Below, one piece after another: positions 41,902 through 51,996 of a DNA stretch of 64,000 nucleotides; the stretch's first letter is position 1, and each line of letters starts with the position of its first letter. The position numbers and the translations under genes are program-made. This stretch comes from an uncultured Oscillospiraceae bacterium. GTDB taxonomy: Bacteria > Bacillota > Clostridia > Oscillospirales > Acutalibacteraceae. The notes below the pieces were generated by a model. That model was not told where the DNA came from. It made no database searches and saw only the letters and a program-made list of their open reading frames with translations. The stretch lies in the NCBI GenBank assembly GCA_900549775.1, contig URPR01000001.1:1-64000 (forward strand), written 5' to 3'.

Positions 41902-42891
41902 ATGAATTTTAATGAGTTTGTAGGAAATGAGTTTTTAAAAAATCAATTTATACATATGGCGAAAAGCAAGAAAATTCCGCATTCTATTATTTTGCAGGGA
42001 GATCCCGGACTAGGGAAATGTACTTTTGCCAAATTAATAGCAAAGCTAATATTTTGTGAGAATTTTTTTGATACAACCTGTGATGAATGCAGCAACTGTA
42101 AAAAAATAGATAACAATGTACATCCAGATTTAATATTTCCAGAAACTTCCGGAACGCTTGAAACCTACAATATAGCTACAGTTCGGAAGATAAGGGAAGA
42201 CGCGTACGTATTGCCGAATGATGCAAACTTTAAAGTTTATGTGTTTAAAGATGCAGACAATATGAACACGTCAGCGCAAAACGCATTGCTCAAAGTCATA
42301 GAGGAACCGCCGAAACATGTGATATTTATCTTTACGTGCAAGAAAAGTACTTCTTTTTTAGATACGATTTTATCTCGCTCGCAGGTTTTTTCCCTAAACG
42401 CTGTAGATAAATCAAAGGCTGTAGAATTTATTGCGAAAAAGGTTCCGGAACTTAGTATTGAAGTAATAAAAAAATCTGTTGATGATTTTAATGGAAATAT
42501 AGGAAAAAGCTTAGAGTTTTTGAAATCTGATGGTAAAAATGAGGCAATGACAGTAGCAGAGGGAATATTAAAAGCGTTACTAACGCCAAATGAGTTTGAG
42601 GTTTTAAGAGCAGTTTCGCAAATAAAATCTGATAAAAATTTCTTTAAGCAAGTACTAAACAACATGCTTCTCATTTTAAGAGATGCAATGGTGCTCAATT
42701 ATATAACAGTGCTGGAAACCAGTGCTGATTTGGCAAGACAAATTTCAAAGAAGATATCAACAAAAAAGATATTAAAATTGATGAATTTAGTAAATGAAAT
42801 GAATGACTTGATTTTTTATAACGTCAATCAAAATTTGTTGACTACTTATTTAAGCTCAAGCTGTTATTCGATTACTTTTCAAGAAAATTAG
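41902..42891 (+). CDS. holB: DNA polymerase III delta' subunit
   Basis: A 329-aa clamp-loader subunit: the AAA+ domain begins LQGDPGLGKCTFAKLIAK, with a zinc module CDECSNCKK, sensor region SAQNALLKVIEEPPKHVIFIF and the Ser-Arg-Cys motif variant LSRSQVF. The P-loop is GLGKC rather than the functional GxGKT, consistent with delta' being a non-hydrolysing subunit. DnaX, its partner, is encoded at 52.9 kb. It is in the darA-holB-ricT operon. Confidence 0.92.
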   Translation: MNFNEFVGNEFLKNQFIHMAKSKKIPHSIILQGDPGLGKCTFAKLIAKLIFCENFFDTTCDECSNCKKIDNNVHPDLIFPETSGTLETYNIATVRKIREDAYVLPNDANFKVYVFKDADNMNTSAQNALLKVIEEPPKHVIFIFTCKKSTSFLDTILSRSQVFSLNAVDKSKAVEFIAKKVPELSIEVIKKSVDDFNGNIGKSLEFLKSDGKNEAMTVAEGILKALLTPNEFEVLRAVSQIKSDKNFFKQVLNNMLLILRDAMVLNYITVLETSADLARQISKKISTKKILKLMNLVNEMNDLIFYNVNQNLLTTYLSSSCYSITFQEN

Positions 42892-42911
42892 TTGCAAGTA
42901 GGAGAATTTTA

Positions 42912-43736
42912 ATGGTTCAAATTGTCGGTGTAAAATTTAGCGATAGTGGAAAAACTTATTATTTTAATTCCAGGAACATCAGCGTGAAACCTGGAGATTT
43001 CGTAGTGATGAAAGCTCACGCAGGTGAACAGATAGGAAAAGTTGTAATTGCAAACAGGCGTATTTCTAATACTGATTTAACGCTTAAGCTAAAAAGTATA
43101 ATAAGAAAAGCGAACAGTAAAGATTTAGAATATTTGAAGAAAAATGAAGAACTAAAAAACAAGGCAAAAAAAGTATGTATTGAGAAAATAAGAAAATATA
43201 AATTAAACATGAAACTTATAGATGTAGAAGTAGAATTTGACAAAAGTAAAATTATATTTTTCTTTACGTCTGAAGAAAGGGTGGACTTCAGACAACTTGT
43301 AAAAGATCTTGCAAATGTTTTTAAGACCAGGATAGAGCTTAGGCAGATAGGTGTAAGAGATGAAGCAAAAATGCTAGGAGGCTTAGGTGCTTGCGGAAAG
43401 GGTCTTTGCTGTGCAACGTTCTTGGATAATTTTCAGCCAGTTTCTATAAAAATGGCTAAAGAACAGGGACTTTCGCTGAACCCTACTAAAATATCCGGAA
43501 CTTGTGGGCGGCTTATGTGTTGCCTGAACTACGAGCAAAATGTATATTCTGAACTACTAAAACATACACCCCAAATGGGTGCAAATGTTATGACACCTGA
43601 AGGTGCAGGTGTGGTGAAAGATGTTAATTTATTAAATCAAACTTTAAAAGTACAACTGAATGAAAAAAAAGAATCTATTCCGTCACAGTTTAGTGTGAAA
43701 GATGTAAAGCCAGTGAATGAATATCAAGAAAAATAA
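42912..43736 (+). CDS. ricT: RicT / PSP1-domain protein (YaaT)
   Basis: A 274-aa PSP1-family protein. The Cys-rich centre (GACGKGLCCATFL, then GTCGRLMCCLNYEQ) coordinates iron-sulfur in the Bacillus RicAFT complex, which assists RNase Y-dependent RNA processing and sporulation. Position after holB is the conserved one. RicA and RicF are not in this window. Confidence 0.93.
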   Translation: MVQIVGVKFSDSGKTYYFNSRNISVKPGDFVVMKAHAGEQIGKVVIANRRISNTDLTLKLKSIIRKANSKDLEYLKKNEELKNKAKKVCIEKIRKYKLNMKLIDVEVEFDKSKIIFFFTSEERVDFRQLVKDLANVFKTRIELRQIGVRDEAKMLGGLGACGKGLCCATFLDNFQPVSIKMAKEQGLSLNPTKISGTCGRLMCCLNYEQNVYSELLKHTPQMGANVMTPEGAGVVKDVNLLNQTLKVQLNEKKESIPSQFSVKDVKPVNEYQEK

Positions 43737-43797
43737 TTTAACATTTTCAAAAATAATCTTAAAAATTACAAATTTACAGATTTTTTTTAAATGCCTC

Positions 43798-43826
43798 TTG
43801 CATACTTTTTATTATTATGATAAAAT
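43798..43826 (+). promoter_or_regulatory. Promoter of mgsA
   Basis: TTGCAT, 17-bp spacer, TAAAAT, with a leader of about 110 nt before ATG 43944. Confidence 0.65.
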
Positions 43827-43943
43827 CATTGAGGTAGTGTAAAATTATATTTGTATGTTTTAAACTTAAATAATAAAAATTATTGAGGTTTGATTATTTA
43901 AATGTAAATTTAATCTTAATAAATGTACTGGGAGTGACTTTTA

Positions 43944-44348
43944 ATGAACATAGCACTTATTGCACATGACGTAAAAAAAGAATTGATGGTACAATTCTGC
44001 ATAGCTTATTCTGGAATTTTAAGCAAGCATAATCTTTGCTCAACAGGAACTACCGGTAAAATGGTTTCTGAGGCTACTGGCTTGAAAATTCAAAAGTTTT
44101 TAGGCGGTGGTCAGGGCGGTGCTCAGCAAATAGCTGCTAGAATCGCTTGCAATGAAATAGATATGCTCATTTTCTTTAGAGATCCTATGGCTTCAAATAT
44201 GCAAGAAGCATCAGACCTAAATTTATTAAGACTTTGCGATATGCATAGTATACCAGTATCTACAAACATAGCAACCGCTGAAGTGCTTATTCACGGTCTC
44301 GACAGAGGCGACCTTGAGTGGAGAAATATATTAAACCCACGTATGTAA
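43944..44348 (+). CDS. mgsA: Methylglyoxal synthase
   Basis: MgsA (134 aa) converts dihydroxyacetone phosphate to methylglyoxal, a bypass that frees phosphate. Signatures: ALIAHDVKKELMVQF, STGTTGKMV (phosphate binding), GGGQGGAQQIAARI and the catalytic-Asp region FFRDPM. It is monocistronic with its own promoter and a downstream hairpin. Confidence 0.96.
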   Translation: MNIALIAHDVKKELMVQFCIAYSGILSKHNLCSTGTTGKMVSEATGLKIQKFLGGGQGGAQQIAARIACNEIDMLIFFRDPMASNMQEASDLNLLRLCDMHSIPVSTNIATAEVLIHGLDRGDLEWRNILNPRM

Positions 44349-44367
44349 AATTTATTATTTTTATATT

Positions 44368-44400
44368 AAAAGTCCTCTTCTTTTAAGGAGAGGACTTTAC
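44368..44400 (+). terminator. Hairpin after mgsA
   Basis: A 10-bp stem AAAGTCCTCT/AGAGGACTTT (44369-44378 with 44389-44398) and a 10-nt loop. The T-run is weak. Confidence 0.6.
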
Positions 44401-44462
44401 TGTGTAAAGTTTTTGTTGTATAGTTTTTAATAGAACTTGTGAATGAAAGAGAGCTTTTAACC

Positions 44463-45764
44463 ATGAAATTATTAACACACGCTCCAAGAGGTACAAAGGA
44501 TATATTGCCGGAAGAAAGCTACAAGTGGCGTTTTGTGGAAAATACTATGTTGCACCAAGCCTCAACTTTTGGCTTTAGCGAGATAAGAACGCCGGTTTTT
44601 GAACATACAGAATTGTTCCTTAGATCTGTAGGTGACGATACAGACGTAGTTCAGAAGGAAATGTACACTTTTTTAGACAAAGGAAATCGTTCTATAACTT
44701 TAAGGCCTGAAGGCACTGCAGGGGCGATAAGAGCGGCATTAGAGCATAACCTTTTAAATGATAATTTACCGACTAAGTTAAGTTATATAACGTCGTGCTA
44801 TAGGTATGAAAAGCCACAATCCGGAAGATGGCGAGAATTTAGCCAATTCGGCTGTGAGATGATAGGTAGCAAAAGTCCTATGGCTGATGCCGAAGTTATT
44901 TTACTTGCAAAATCTGTATTTGAAAGGCTAAATTTATCGGACATAGACCTTCAGATAAATTCAATAGGCTGTAAGAAATGCCGAACGAAATATTATGAAG
45001 CTTTGAGGACTTATTTTGCAAGCTATAGTGACAAACTGTGCGCAACTTGCCTTTCTAGGCTTGAGAAAAACCCGATGAGAATATTGGACTGCAAAAGCGA
45101 AATTTGTTCAGCGATAGCAGAAAAGTCACCAAACATTTTGGATTTTTTATGCGAAGAATGCATGGAACATTTTAGATTAGTTAAAAGGTATCTTGACAAG
45201 GTCGAGGTAAAATATACCGTTAATCCGAAAATAGTAAGAGGGTTGGACTATTATACAAGAACAGTGTTTGAGTTTGTTTCAACACATGAAAACACTAAGG
45301 GCCTGGTTTGTGGCGGTGGCGGGAGATATGATGGACTTATTGAAGAGTTAAGTGGCAAATCTGTGCCGGCTTTAGGGTTTGGCCTTGGCATCGGCAGGAT
45401 TTTACTTGCTATGGAAAAACAAAACATATCTATACCGCAAGAAAACCTAACTGATGTTTATATTGTGACCTTAGGCGAAGAAGCCAAAGTTTTAGCGTTA
45501 CTTTTGGCGAAAGGCTTGAGAGAGTCTTCATTTATCGCGCAATGCGATACGATGGATAGAAGTTTAAAGTCTCAAATGAAATGTGCAAATAAACTGGGTG
45601 CGAAGTTTGTCCTTGTTTTGGGGGATGACGAGGTAAGCACCAACAAAGCTAAAATTAAAAATATGCAAACAGGAGAAGAAACTGAAATTAATTTAGATGA
45701 GAGATTCTTAAAAGAATTTTATAAACTGTTTAATGACTTAAAGAGTAGAGATTTCTTATCTTAA
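44463..45764 (+). CDS. hisS: Histidyl-tRNA synthetase
   Basis: HisRS (433 aa), class II. Motif 1 region PRGTKDILPEES...FGFSEIRTPVFE, motif 2 SYRYEKPQSGRWREFSQFG (read from CYRYEKP onward), the histidine-specific RGLDYYTRTVFEF and GGGGRYDGL, motif 3 ALGFGLGIGR, and a C-terminal anticodon-binding domain. ATG 44463 is favoured over GTG 44439 because GAAAGAGAG lies between them. hisS-aspS is the usual clostridial pair. Confidence 0.95.
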   Translation: MKLLTHAPRGTKDILPEESYKWRFVENTMLHQASTFGFSEIRTPVFEHTELFLRSVGDDTDVVQKEMYTFLDKGNRSITLRPEGTAGAIRAALEHNLLNDNLPTKLSYITSCYRYEKPQSGRWREFSQFGCEMIGSKSPMADAEVILLAKSVFERLNLSDIDLQINSIGCKKCRTKYYEALRTYFASYSDKLCATCLSRLEKNPMRILDCKSEICSAIAEKSPNILDFLCEECMEHFRLVKRYLDKVEVKYTVNPKIVRGLDYYTRTVFEFVSTHENTKGLVCGGGGRYDGLIEELSGKSVPALGFGLGIGRILLAMEKQNISIPQENLTDVYIVTLGEEAKVLALLLAKGLRESSFIAQCDTMDRSLKSQMKCANKLGAKFVLVLGDDEVSTNKAKIKNMQTGEETEINLDERFLKEFYKLFNDLKSRDFLS

Positions 45765-45792
45765 TTTGCTTTAGTGTAAAGGAGAAAACAAA

Positions 45793-47592
45793 ATGTTTGA
45801 GAATAAAAGCGCACAAGTACCTGAAAAACGTACAAATTATTGCAATGACTTTGACATAAACGATGTTGGAAAAGAAGTGACCGTATGTGGTTGGGTGCAA
45901 AAACAAAGAGATTTAGGTCAACTTATTTTTATAGACTTGCGCGATAGAACGGGGATAGTCCAACTTGCTTTTGACGAATCAGTAACCTTACCTGAATACT
46001 TTAAAATGGCTTTTTCGGCACGAGCAGAATTTGTACTTTGTGCAACAGGTGTGGTAAGGGAACGCTCGTCGAAAAATAAGAAAATAAAAACTGGGGATAT
46101 TGAGATTTTAGTAAACAAAATGACAGTTTTAGCAGAGTCTGCAACTCCGCCATTTGAGATTTTGGACGACACCAACGTAAATGAAGAATTGAGGTTAAAA
46201 TACCGCTATTTGGACTTAAGGCGCCATAGCGTGCAGGATAAAATAATAAAGAGACACAAGATAGTTAAAATAGCACGGGATTATTTTGATGAAAACGGCT
46301 TTATAGAAGTAGAAACTCCGATATTGATAAAGTCTACTCCAGAGGGGGCAAGAGACTATATTGTTCCATCTAGAGTGTTTCCTGGCAACTGTTTTGCATT
46401 GCCGCAGTCTCCTCAGCTTTATAAGCAGCTTACAATGTTGTCAGGGTTTGATAGATATTTTCAAGTTGCAAGATGTTTTAGAGATGAAGATTTGAGGTCT
46501 GATAGACAACCTGAATTTACTCAGCTTGATCTTGAAATGTCATTTGTCGACAGTGAAGACATTATGAGTATCTCCGAAGGTTTTTTGAAAAAAGTATTTA
46601 AAGAAGTTTTAAATGTAGATATTACCTTGCCACTTCCTAGAATTTCTTACAGTGATGCTATGGAACGTTTTGGTTCAGATAAACCAGATACTAGGTTTGG
46701 TTTAGAGATAACTGATATAACAAATTTACTTAAAAATACGGGCTTTAAGGCTTTCCTTTCAGCGATAGAAGACGGTGGATCTATTAGAGCCATTAAGGTA
46801 CCTAGCTTGGCTTCTAAAATATCGCGAAAAGAAATAGACAGATTGATTCAATGGATAAAAGCATATGGAGCGGCAGGTCTTGCTTGGACTAAGATTAATG
46901 ATGATGGTACGGCAAGTTCATCTTATGAAAAATTTTTAACAGAAAGCGAAGTCTTAAGCGTTCGGCAAAAGCTTAAGACTCAAAATGGTGATGTTATTTT
47001 CATTGTTGCAGATAAAAAAAATAAAATCGTTTTGGAGAGCTTAGGGGCTTTAAGGTGTGAGATAGCCAATAAATTTTCTTTAATAGATAACACAAAGTTA
47101 AATCTTTTGTGGGTTGTTGATTTTCCGTTATTTGAATACGACGAAGAGGAAGAAAGGTATGTTGCTATGCATCATCCTTTCACTCACCCTAGGTTTGAAG
47201 ATATAGACAAATTAGAAACAGAACCAGAAAAAGTCCATGCGCTGGCTTACGACATAGTGCTAAATGGTAATGAAATTGGGGGAGGCTCAATAAGGATAAA
47301 TAATAGAGACCTTCAAAAAAGGATGTTTAAAGCACTTGGCTTCACGGAGAAGTCGGTCGAAGAGCGTTTTGGATTTTTAATAGATGCTTTTAAATACGGT
47401 GCACCACCTCATGGCGGGCTAGCTTTTGGACTTGATAGACTGGTTATGCTAATGTTAAATTGTGAGAGTATTCGAGATGTAATTGCGTTCCCTAAAGTTG
47501 CTACATCTGCAGAACTAATGAGTTTGGCTCCCGGCAAAATAGAGGAAAAACAATTAGATGAATTAGGTCTTTCTTTAAAGAACAGTAAATAA
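45793..47592 (+). CDS. aspS: Aspartyl-tRNA synthetase
   Basis: AspRS (599 aa), class II, bacterial type. An N-terminal OB anticodon-binding domain (VTVCGWVQKQRDLGQLIFID), the motif 1 region, motif 2 FQVARCFRDEDLRSDRQPEF, the bacterial insertion (GAD) domain, and motif 3 GLAFGLDRLVMLML. The sequence alone does not show whether it also charges tRNA-Asn. It follows hisS by 28 nt with AAAGGAG. Confidence 0.96.
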   Translation: MFENKSAQVPEKRTNYCNDFDINDVGKEVTVCGWVQKQRDLGQLIFIDLRDRTGIVQLAFDESVTLPEYFKMAFSARAEFVLCATGVVRERSSKNKKIKTGDIEILVNKMTVLAESATPPFEILDDTNVNEELRLKYRYLDLRRHSVQDKIIKRHKIVKIARDYFDENGFIEVETPILIKSTPEGARDYIVPSRVFPGNCFALPQSPQLYKQLTMLSGFDRYFQVARCFRDEDLRSDRQPEFTQLDLEMSFVDSEDIMSISEGFLKKVFKEVLNVDITLPLPRISYSDAMERFGSDKPDTRFGLEITDITNLLKNTGFKAFLSAIEDGGSIRAIKVPSLASKISRKEIDRLIQWIKAYGAAGLAWTKINDDGTASSSYEKFLTESEVLSVRQKLKTQNGDVIFIVADKKNKIVLESLGALRCEIANKFSLIDNTKLNLLWVVDFPLFEYDEEEERYVAMHHPFTHPRFEDIDKLETEPEKVHALAYDIVLNGNEIGGGSIRINNRDLQKRMFKALGFTEKSVEERFGFLIDAFKYGAPPHGGLAFGLDRLVMLMLNCESIRDVIAFPKVATSAELMSLAPGKIEEKQLDELGLSLKNSK

Positions 47593-47755
47593 TGATTTGG
47601 AGTAACAAGGGTTTACCCAGAGGAGTAAGTGATTATTTTAGTACAAGCTTTCCATAATAAGGTCTGTGTAATTATATTGTACAATCTTTTTAAGTATAAC
47701 ACGAATATGCCTGGAGATTTTTCCCCTTTAAGCAGATTTCCTAATAAGGGGGAAT

Positions 47756-47789
47756 AAAAGAATCATCCGCTATGCGGGTGATTCTTTTT
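47756..47789. terminator. Strong hairpin after aspS, also behind the pseudogene
   Basis: A 15-bp stem (47756-47770 with 47774-47788, one G-T pair) with T-run on both strands, so it can terminate aspS and the minus-strand pseudogene. A weaker TTCCCC/GGGGAA hairpin lies at 47721-47754. Confidence 0.85.
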
Positions 47790-47799
47790 GAGGTTACTG

Positions 47800-48140
47800 T
47801 TATTCACATTCATTTGAAAAAATAAAATTTTTGCGATAATCGCTCGTATTTGTGGGGTAGCACTGTCTCCCAACAGTATTAACCACATTGTTTAAACGGC
47901 CTTTTGTATCTAATTCTTGAACTTTTGCAGCTCTTTTATTGGCTTCTTTTTTACTGCTTCACGCATCTTGTTTCAGTTTTTTCGATGTAATCAGGCAAAC
48001 CTTCAGTGTTTGTAAAGTAAGTTTTATCGCCATATTGTATTATTTATTATTGCGTCTATGCCATTGCACAGGGTTATTCGTCCTGCTACAAAGTTTATTA
48101 GTAAGTTTAAAATTATTAAAATAGATATTACTTTTTTAAT
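47800..48140 (-). pseudogene. Decayed small secreted-protein gene
   Basis: On the minus strand three frames join into one plausible protein of about 110 residues: a signal peptide (KKVISILIILNLLINFVAG) after an ATT in the expected start position behind AAGGAT, then, after a frameshift, GDKTYFTNTEGLPDYIEKTE, then after another shift KKEANKRAAKVQELDTKGRL up to a stop and the terminator at 47756. It has lost its start codon and has at least two frameshifts. It resembles the other small secreted proteins of this genome in layout only. Confidence 0.55.
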
Positions 48141-48449
48141 GGCGTTTTATCCTTAACATATCTTAGTTACTGTATTATACAGTATGAAAATAACACCGCC
48201 AAACAGCATTAAATGTATGCTTATTGGCGCAACAGCACTATTGTTTTCAATGCTTGAGGGAATTTTTATTCAAAAATTACAATTTTAACTTGCGATTTTT
48301 GATAGTTTACTCTTAAAAGATCTTCAAGTGCGGTGAGCGTAGCGCTGACCAAATTACGCTTTCGTCAAGATATGCTGGTAATAACTTTCCCAAGTTACTA
48401 AACCTAGAAACTTTTGCTTTAAACAGCTCTGTGAATTTTTTATTATAGC
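48141..48449. other. Gene-poor stretch between the pseudogene and lysS
   Basis: AT-rich DNA with a 7-bp palindrome TACTGTA/TACAGTA (48171-48187) and an imperfect GC hairpin near 48333-48351 (GGTGAGCG/CGCTGACC). A 34-codon frame at 48184 has no ribosome-binding site. No gene can be supported. Confidence 0.4.
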
Positions 48450-49952
48450 TTATTCTTTAGGTTTCATTGTCGGGAAAATTATGACATCCCTAATGGAAGC
48501 GCTATCGGTCAAAAGCATAACGAGACGATCTATTCCCATGCCAAGCCCACCTGTAGGTGCCATTCCGTACTCTAGAGCGGTTATAAAGTCTGTATCTATC
48601 ATGTTGGCTTCTTCATCCCCGGCGTCTCTTAGCTCCATTTGCTTTTCGAATCGCTCCTTTTGATCTATAGGATCATTTAACTCAGAGTAAGCGTTTGCTA
48701 GTTCTCTTCCGACTATGAACAGTTCAAACCTTTCTACAAGTAAGGGAATGTCGTTTTTCCTTTTAGTAAGTGGGGAAACCTCTACAGGGTAGTCGCATAT
48801 GAAAGTTGGTTGTATTAATGTTTCTTCGACTTTTTCTTCAAAAACCAAGTTCAAAACATTACCCCATGTGTCCGAAGGACCAACCTCTAAACTTAAACTT
48901 TTAGCAACTTCTTGTGCTTTTTCATTATCTCCGATGAATTCCTCAAAATCTATACCTGTGACATTTTTTACAGCTTCGATCATTGTAATTCTTTTGAATG
49001 GCTTAGATAAGTTTATCTCTTGTCCTTGATAATTAATTACCTCATTGTCACAAACAGCATTTACTGCTGAGTTTATGATATTTTCAGCGTGGTCCATCAT
49101 ACTGTGGTAATCTGCATAAGCCTCATAAAGTTCGATCGTTGTGAACTCTGGGTTGTGCTTTATAGACATGCCCTCATTTCTGAAAAGACGCCCAATTTCA
49201 TATACTTTTTCCATTCCACCAACGATAAGCCGTTTTAAGTAAAGTTCTGGTGCTATTCTGAGGTACAAATCTATATCTAAGGTATTATGGTGCGTTAAGA
49301 ACGGCCTGGCAGCAGCTCCTCCAGGTATAGTGTTTAAAACAGGCGTTTCAACTTCAATAAACCCCAAATCGTCTAGGTATTTCCTGATAGCTTTTATAAT
49401 TTTACTTCTGTTTATGAAAGTATTTTTAACTTCAGGATTTACAATCAAATCCACATACCTTTGGCGATACCTTAAGTCCGTATCACGAAGACCATGGAAT
49501 TTATCTGGCAGCGGCAATAATGACTTTGAAAGAAGCTCGAGCTTTTTAGCATGAACGGAGATTTCTCCGCGCCTTGTTTTAAAGACATATCCTTCTACAG
49601 ATATAATGTCTCCTATATCCCATTTTGAAAGCATTTCAAAAGCTTCTTGACCTATATCGTCTATTTTAAGATACACTTGCATGCGTCCTGTGCGATCGTG
49701 AATGTCCATGAAAGCAGCTTTACCCATGTCGCGCCAGCTCATTATTCTGCCGGCTATTTTTACGTCTTTATTTTCTAAAGCTTCAAAATTATTTCTTATT
49801 TCTTCAGAGGTTGAGTTTCTATCACAAACGGTTATTTTAAATGGATCTTTACCGTGTTCTTGCAGATATTTTAACTTATCGCGCCTAATTTGCATCAATT
49901 CGTTTAAATTTTCTTCGAAATTTAGTTCTTGATCTATATTTTTCTCATTCAT
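48450..49952 (-). CDS. lysS: Lysyl-tRNA synthetase (class II)
   Basis: LysRS (500 aa). N-terminal OB domain ([20 protein letters not shown]), motif 1 region [19 protein letters not shown], motif 2 [20 protein letters not shown], motif 3 [14 protein letters not shown]. It lies directly downstream of greA on the minus strand, the usual pairing. No T-box is visible upstream. Confidence 0.97.
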   Translation of the reverse strand: MNEKNIDQELNFEENLNELMQIRRDKLKYLQEHGKDPFKITVCDRNSTSEEIRNNFEALENKDVKIAGRIMSWRDMGKAAFMDIHDRTGRMQVYLKIDDIGQEAFEMLSKWDIGDIISVEGYVFKTRRGEISVHAKKLELLSKSLLPLPDKFHGLRDTDLRYRQRYVDLIVNPEVKNTFINRSKIIKAIRKYLDDLGFIEVETPVLNTIPGGAAARPFLTHHNTLDIDLYLRIAPELYLKRLIVGGMEKVYEIGRLFRNEGMSIKHNPEFTTIELYEAYADYHSMMDHAENIINSAVNAVCDNEVINYQGQEINLSKPFKRITMIEAVKNVTGIDFEEFIGDNEKAQEVAKSLSLEVGPSDTWGNVLNLVFEEKVEETLIQPTFICDYPVEVSPLTKRKNDIPLLVERFELFIVGRELANAYSELNDPIDQKERFEKQMELRDAGDEEANMIDTDFITALEYGMAPTGGLGMGIDRLVMLLTDSASIRDVIIFPTMKPKE

Positions 49953-50019
49953 TTTTATTTACTCCAATCTAAATTTATAGGCAGAAAAGGGTATTCCTAA
50001 TCTGCCGAAATTTTTTAAT

Positions 50020-50493
50020 TTATTTTGATATTTCCAATATCTTATAAGCTGTAACTCCAGCAGGAGTTTCTATTTCAACTGTTTGCCCAACTCGGTGCCC
50101 CAAAATGCCTTTACCAACAGGCGATTCATCAGAGATTTTACCGTTTGCAGGGTCGGCTTCATTTGAACCAACTATTTTATATTCACACTCTTCGTTAAAC
50201 TCTAAGTCAAGTAATTTCACTTTAGTTCCTACAAACACTTTATTTGTTTTGATATCTTTTGAATCTATAACCTGAGCGTTTTTGAGTGTAGCTTCTATGC
50301 TTGCGATTCTAGACTCTACCAAAGCCTGTTCGTTTTTTGCTTCATCATATTCGCTATTTTCAGAAAGGTCACCAAAAGACAAGGCAACTTTGATTTTTTC
50401 TGCTATTTCTTTACGTTTAACAGTTTTAAGTTGCTCTAATTCTTCCTCTAATTTTTTTAATCCCTCATCGGTTAATATAACCTGTTTAACCAT
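50020..50493 (-). CDS. greA: Transcription elongation factor GreA
   Basis: GreA (157 aa) stimulates RNA cleavage by stalled RNA polymerase. The N-terminal coiled coil carries [20 protein letters not shown] and the acidic-tip region [18 protein letters not shown]; the C-terminal FKBP-like domain ends [15 protein letters not shown] consensus promoter is just upstream. Confidence 0.97.
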   Translation of the reverse strand: MVKQVILTDEGLKKLEEELEQLKTVKRKEIAEKIKVALSFGDLSENSEYDEAKNEQALVESRIASIEATLKNAQVIDSKDIKTNKVFVGTKVKLLDLEFNEECEYKIVGSNEADPANGKISDESPVGKGILGHRVGQTVEIETPAGVTAYKILEISK

Positions 50494-50534
50494 AGTAAAC
50501 CACCTTCATAATAAGTAACTTTTTAACATAAATC

Positions 50535-50563
50535 ATTATATCCTTGGGGTATTTACTTGTCAA
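50535..50563 (-). promoter_or_regulatory. Sigma-A promoter of greA-lysS
   Basis: On the minus strand: TTGACA, 17-bp spacer, TATAAT, a full-consensus match. Confidence 0.88.
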
Positions 50564-50579
50564 GAAATTTATTAAAACA

Positions 50580-50608
50580 TTGAAAGCAGACGCAACTAAT
50601 GATATAAT
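50580..50608 (+). promoter_or_regulatory. Sigma-A promoter of rimO-pgsA
   Basis: TTGAAA, 17-bp spacer, TATAAT. It diverges from the greA promoter only 17 bp away. Confidence 0.8.
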
Positions 50609-50637
50609 ATTTACTAAAATTTAAAAGGGGAATAATA

Positions 50638-51969
50638 ATGCCGATAAAAATAGGTTTAGTTAGCCTTGGTTGCGAAAAGAACAGAGTTGATGCGGAAATG
50701 ATGCTGTATTCGCTTAAGGAGGCAGGATATGAGATAGATCAAAATGCAGAGAATGCTGATGTTGTTATAATAAACACATGTGGATTTATTCGTGCTGCAA
50801 AAGAAGAAAGTATAGATGAAATATTTAACTTTGTAAGACTTAAGGAACAAGGAAAAATAAAAGCGATAGTAGTTACAGGATGTCTTAGTGAAAGGTATAA
50901 ACACGATGTGATGAAAGAAATACCACAAATAGACGCTGTAGTAGGAATAGGCGCACTTGATGAAATAGTAAATGTCATAGAAAAGGTTTTGCAAAAAGAA
51001 AAATCAGAGATATTCAAAGCAAAAGAAAATTTAAACTTAAACGGTAAAAGGTTGTTAACAACTCCGAGGCACTACGCATATTTGAAGATTGCCGATGGAT
51101 GCAGCAATTGCTGTACATATTGCGCTATACCGCTTATAAGAGGCAAATATAGAAGCAGAAAAATGGAAGATATAATAGCTCAAGCTAAAGAACTTGCTCA
51201 AGGTGGTGCAAAAGAGCTTATTCTGATAGCCCAAGATACCACAAGATATGGCCAGGACATTTATGATAAATTGATGTTACCGGAACTTTTAAGGGAACTT
51301 TGTAAAATTGAAGATGTTAAGTGGATCAGATTACTTTACTGTTACCCTGAAAGGGTTACCGATGAGTTGATAGAGGCTATTGCCAGCGAAGAGAAAATAT
51401 TAAATTATATTGACTTACCGCTTCAACATGTAAGCGAAAATATCCTGAAAATGATGAATCGTACAGGAAATGCAAAAACTCTCCGCGAACTTATAAATAA
51501 ACTTAGGGCTAAAATTCCAGATATCGTTTTAAGGACCACTTTTATAGTTGGTTTTCCAAGCGAAACCGAAGAAAACTTTGAGGAACTTTGTGACTTTGCA
51601 AATGAAATGCAGTTTGACAGAATGGGATGCTTTACATATTCGCCGGAAGAAAATACAAAAGCCGCCTTGTTTGAAAATCAAATAAGTGAGGAGATCAAAC
51701 TAAAAAGACAAGAAATTTTGATGGAGCAACAAAATTTAATATTAGAGAGAAAATGTAATAGTTTGCCGGGCAAAAATGTACTTGCTTTAATTGATGGATT
51801 TGACGAAACTAAGGGCTGTCTTTTCGGCAGAAGTTATATGGATTTGCCAGATGTTGATATCAGGATAATGCTAGAACATGAAGCAGATAAAAATTTGATT
51901 GGAACGTTTAAAAAATTGCAGATAACTTCATACGATGGTTATGATTTGTATGGGAAAATTGCAGATTAA
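50638..51969 (+). CDS. rimO: Ribosomal protein S12 methylthiotransferase RimO
   Basis: A 443-aa radical SAM methylthiotransferase that modifies an Asp of ribosomal protein S12. The N-terminal UPF0004 domain has three Cys in SLGCEKNRVD, INTCGFI and VTGCLSERY; the radical SAM core has DGCSNCCTYCAIPLIRGKYR (C-x3-C-x2-C); and a C-terminal TRAM domain follows. The S12-type rather than tRNA-type assignment (RimO versus MiaB) follows from the SLGCEKNRVD start. Confidence 0.94.
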   Translation: MPIKIGLVSLGCEKNRVDAEMMLYSLKEAGYEIDQNAENADVVIINTCGFIRAAKEESIDEIFNFVRLKEQGKIKAIVVTGCLSERYKHDVMKEIPQIDAVVGIGALDEIVNVIEKVLQKEKSEIFKAKENLNLNGKRLLTTPRHYAYLKIADGCSNCCTYCAIPLIRGKYRSRKMEDIIAQAKELAQGGAKELILIAQDTTRYGQDIYDKLMLPELLRELCKIEDVKWIRLLYCYPERVTDELIEAIASEEKILNYIDLPLQHVSENILKMMNRTGNAKTLRELINKLRAKIPDIVLRTTFIVGFPSETEENFEELCDFANEMQFDRMGCFTYSPEENTKAALFENQISEEIKLKRQEILMEQQNLILERKCNSLPGKNVLALIDGFDETKGCLFGRSYMDLPDVDIRIMLEHEADKNLIGTFKKLQITSYDGYDLYGKIAD

Positions 51970-51996
51970 AATTAGCTAACTTAGGAGAAATATAAA

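Noticed and set aside
48171..48187. TACTGTATTATACAGTA as a LexA-type box
   Set aside because: Spacing does not fit the Gram-positive or the E. coli LexA site, and no SOS gene follows.
48184..48288. 34-codon frame with signal-peptide-like sequence between the pseudogene and lysS
   Set aside because: No ribosome-binding site; the start sits in a palindrome, and it is too short to support.
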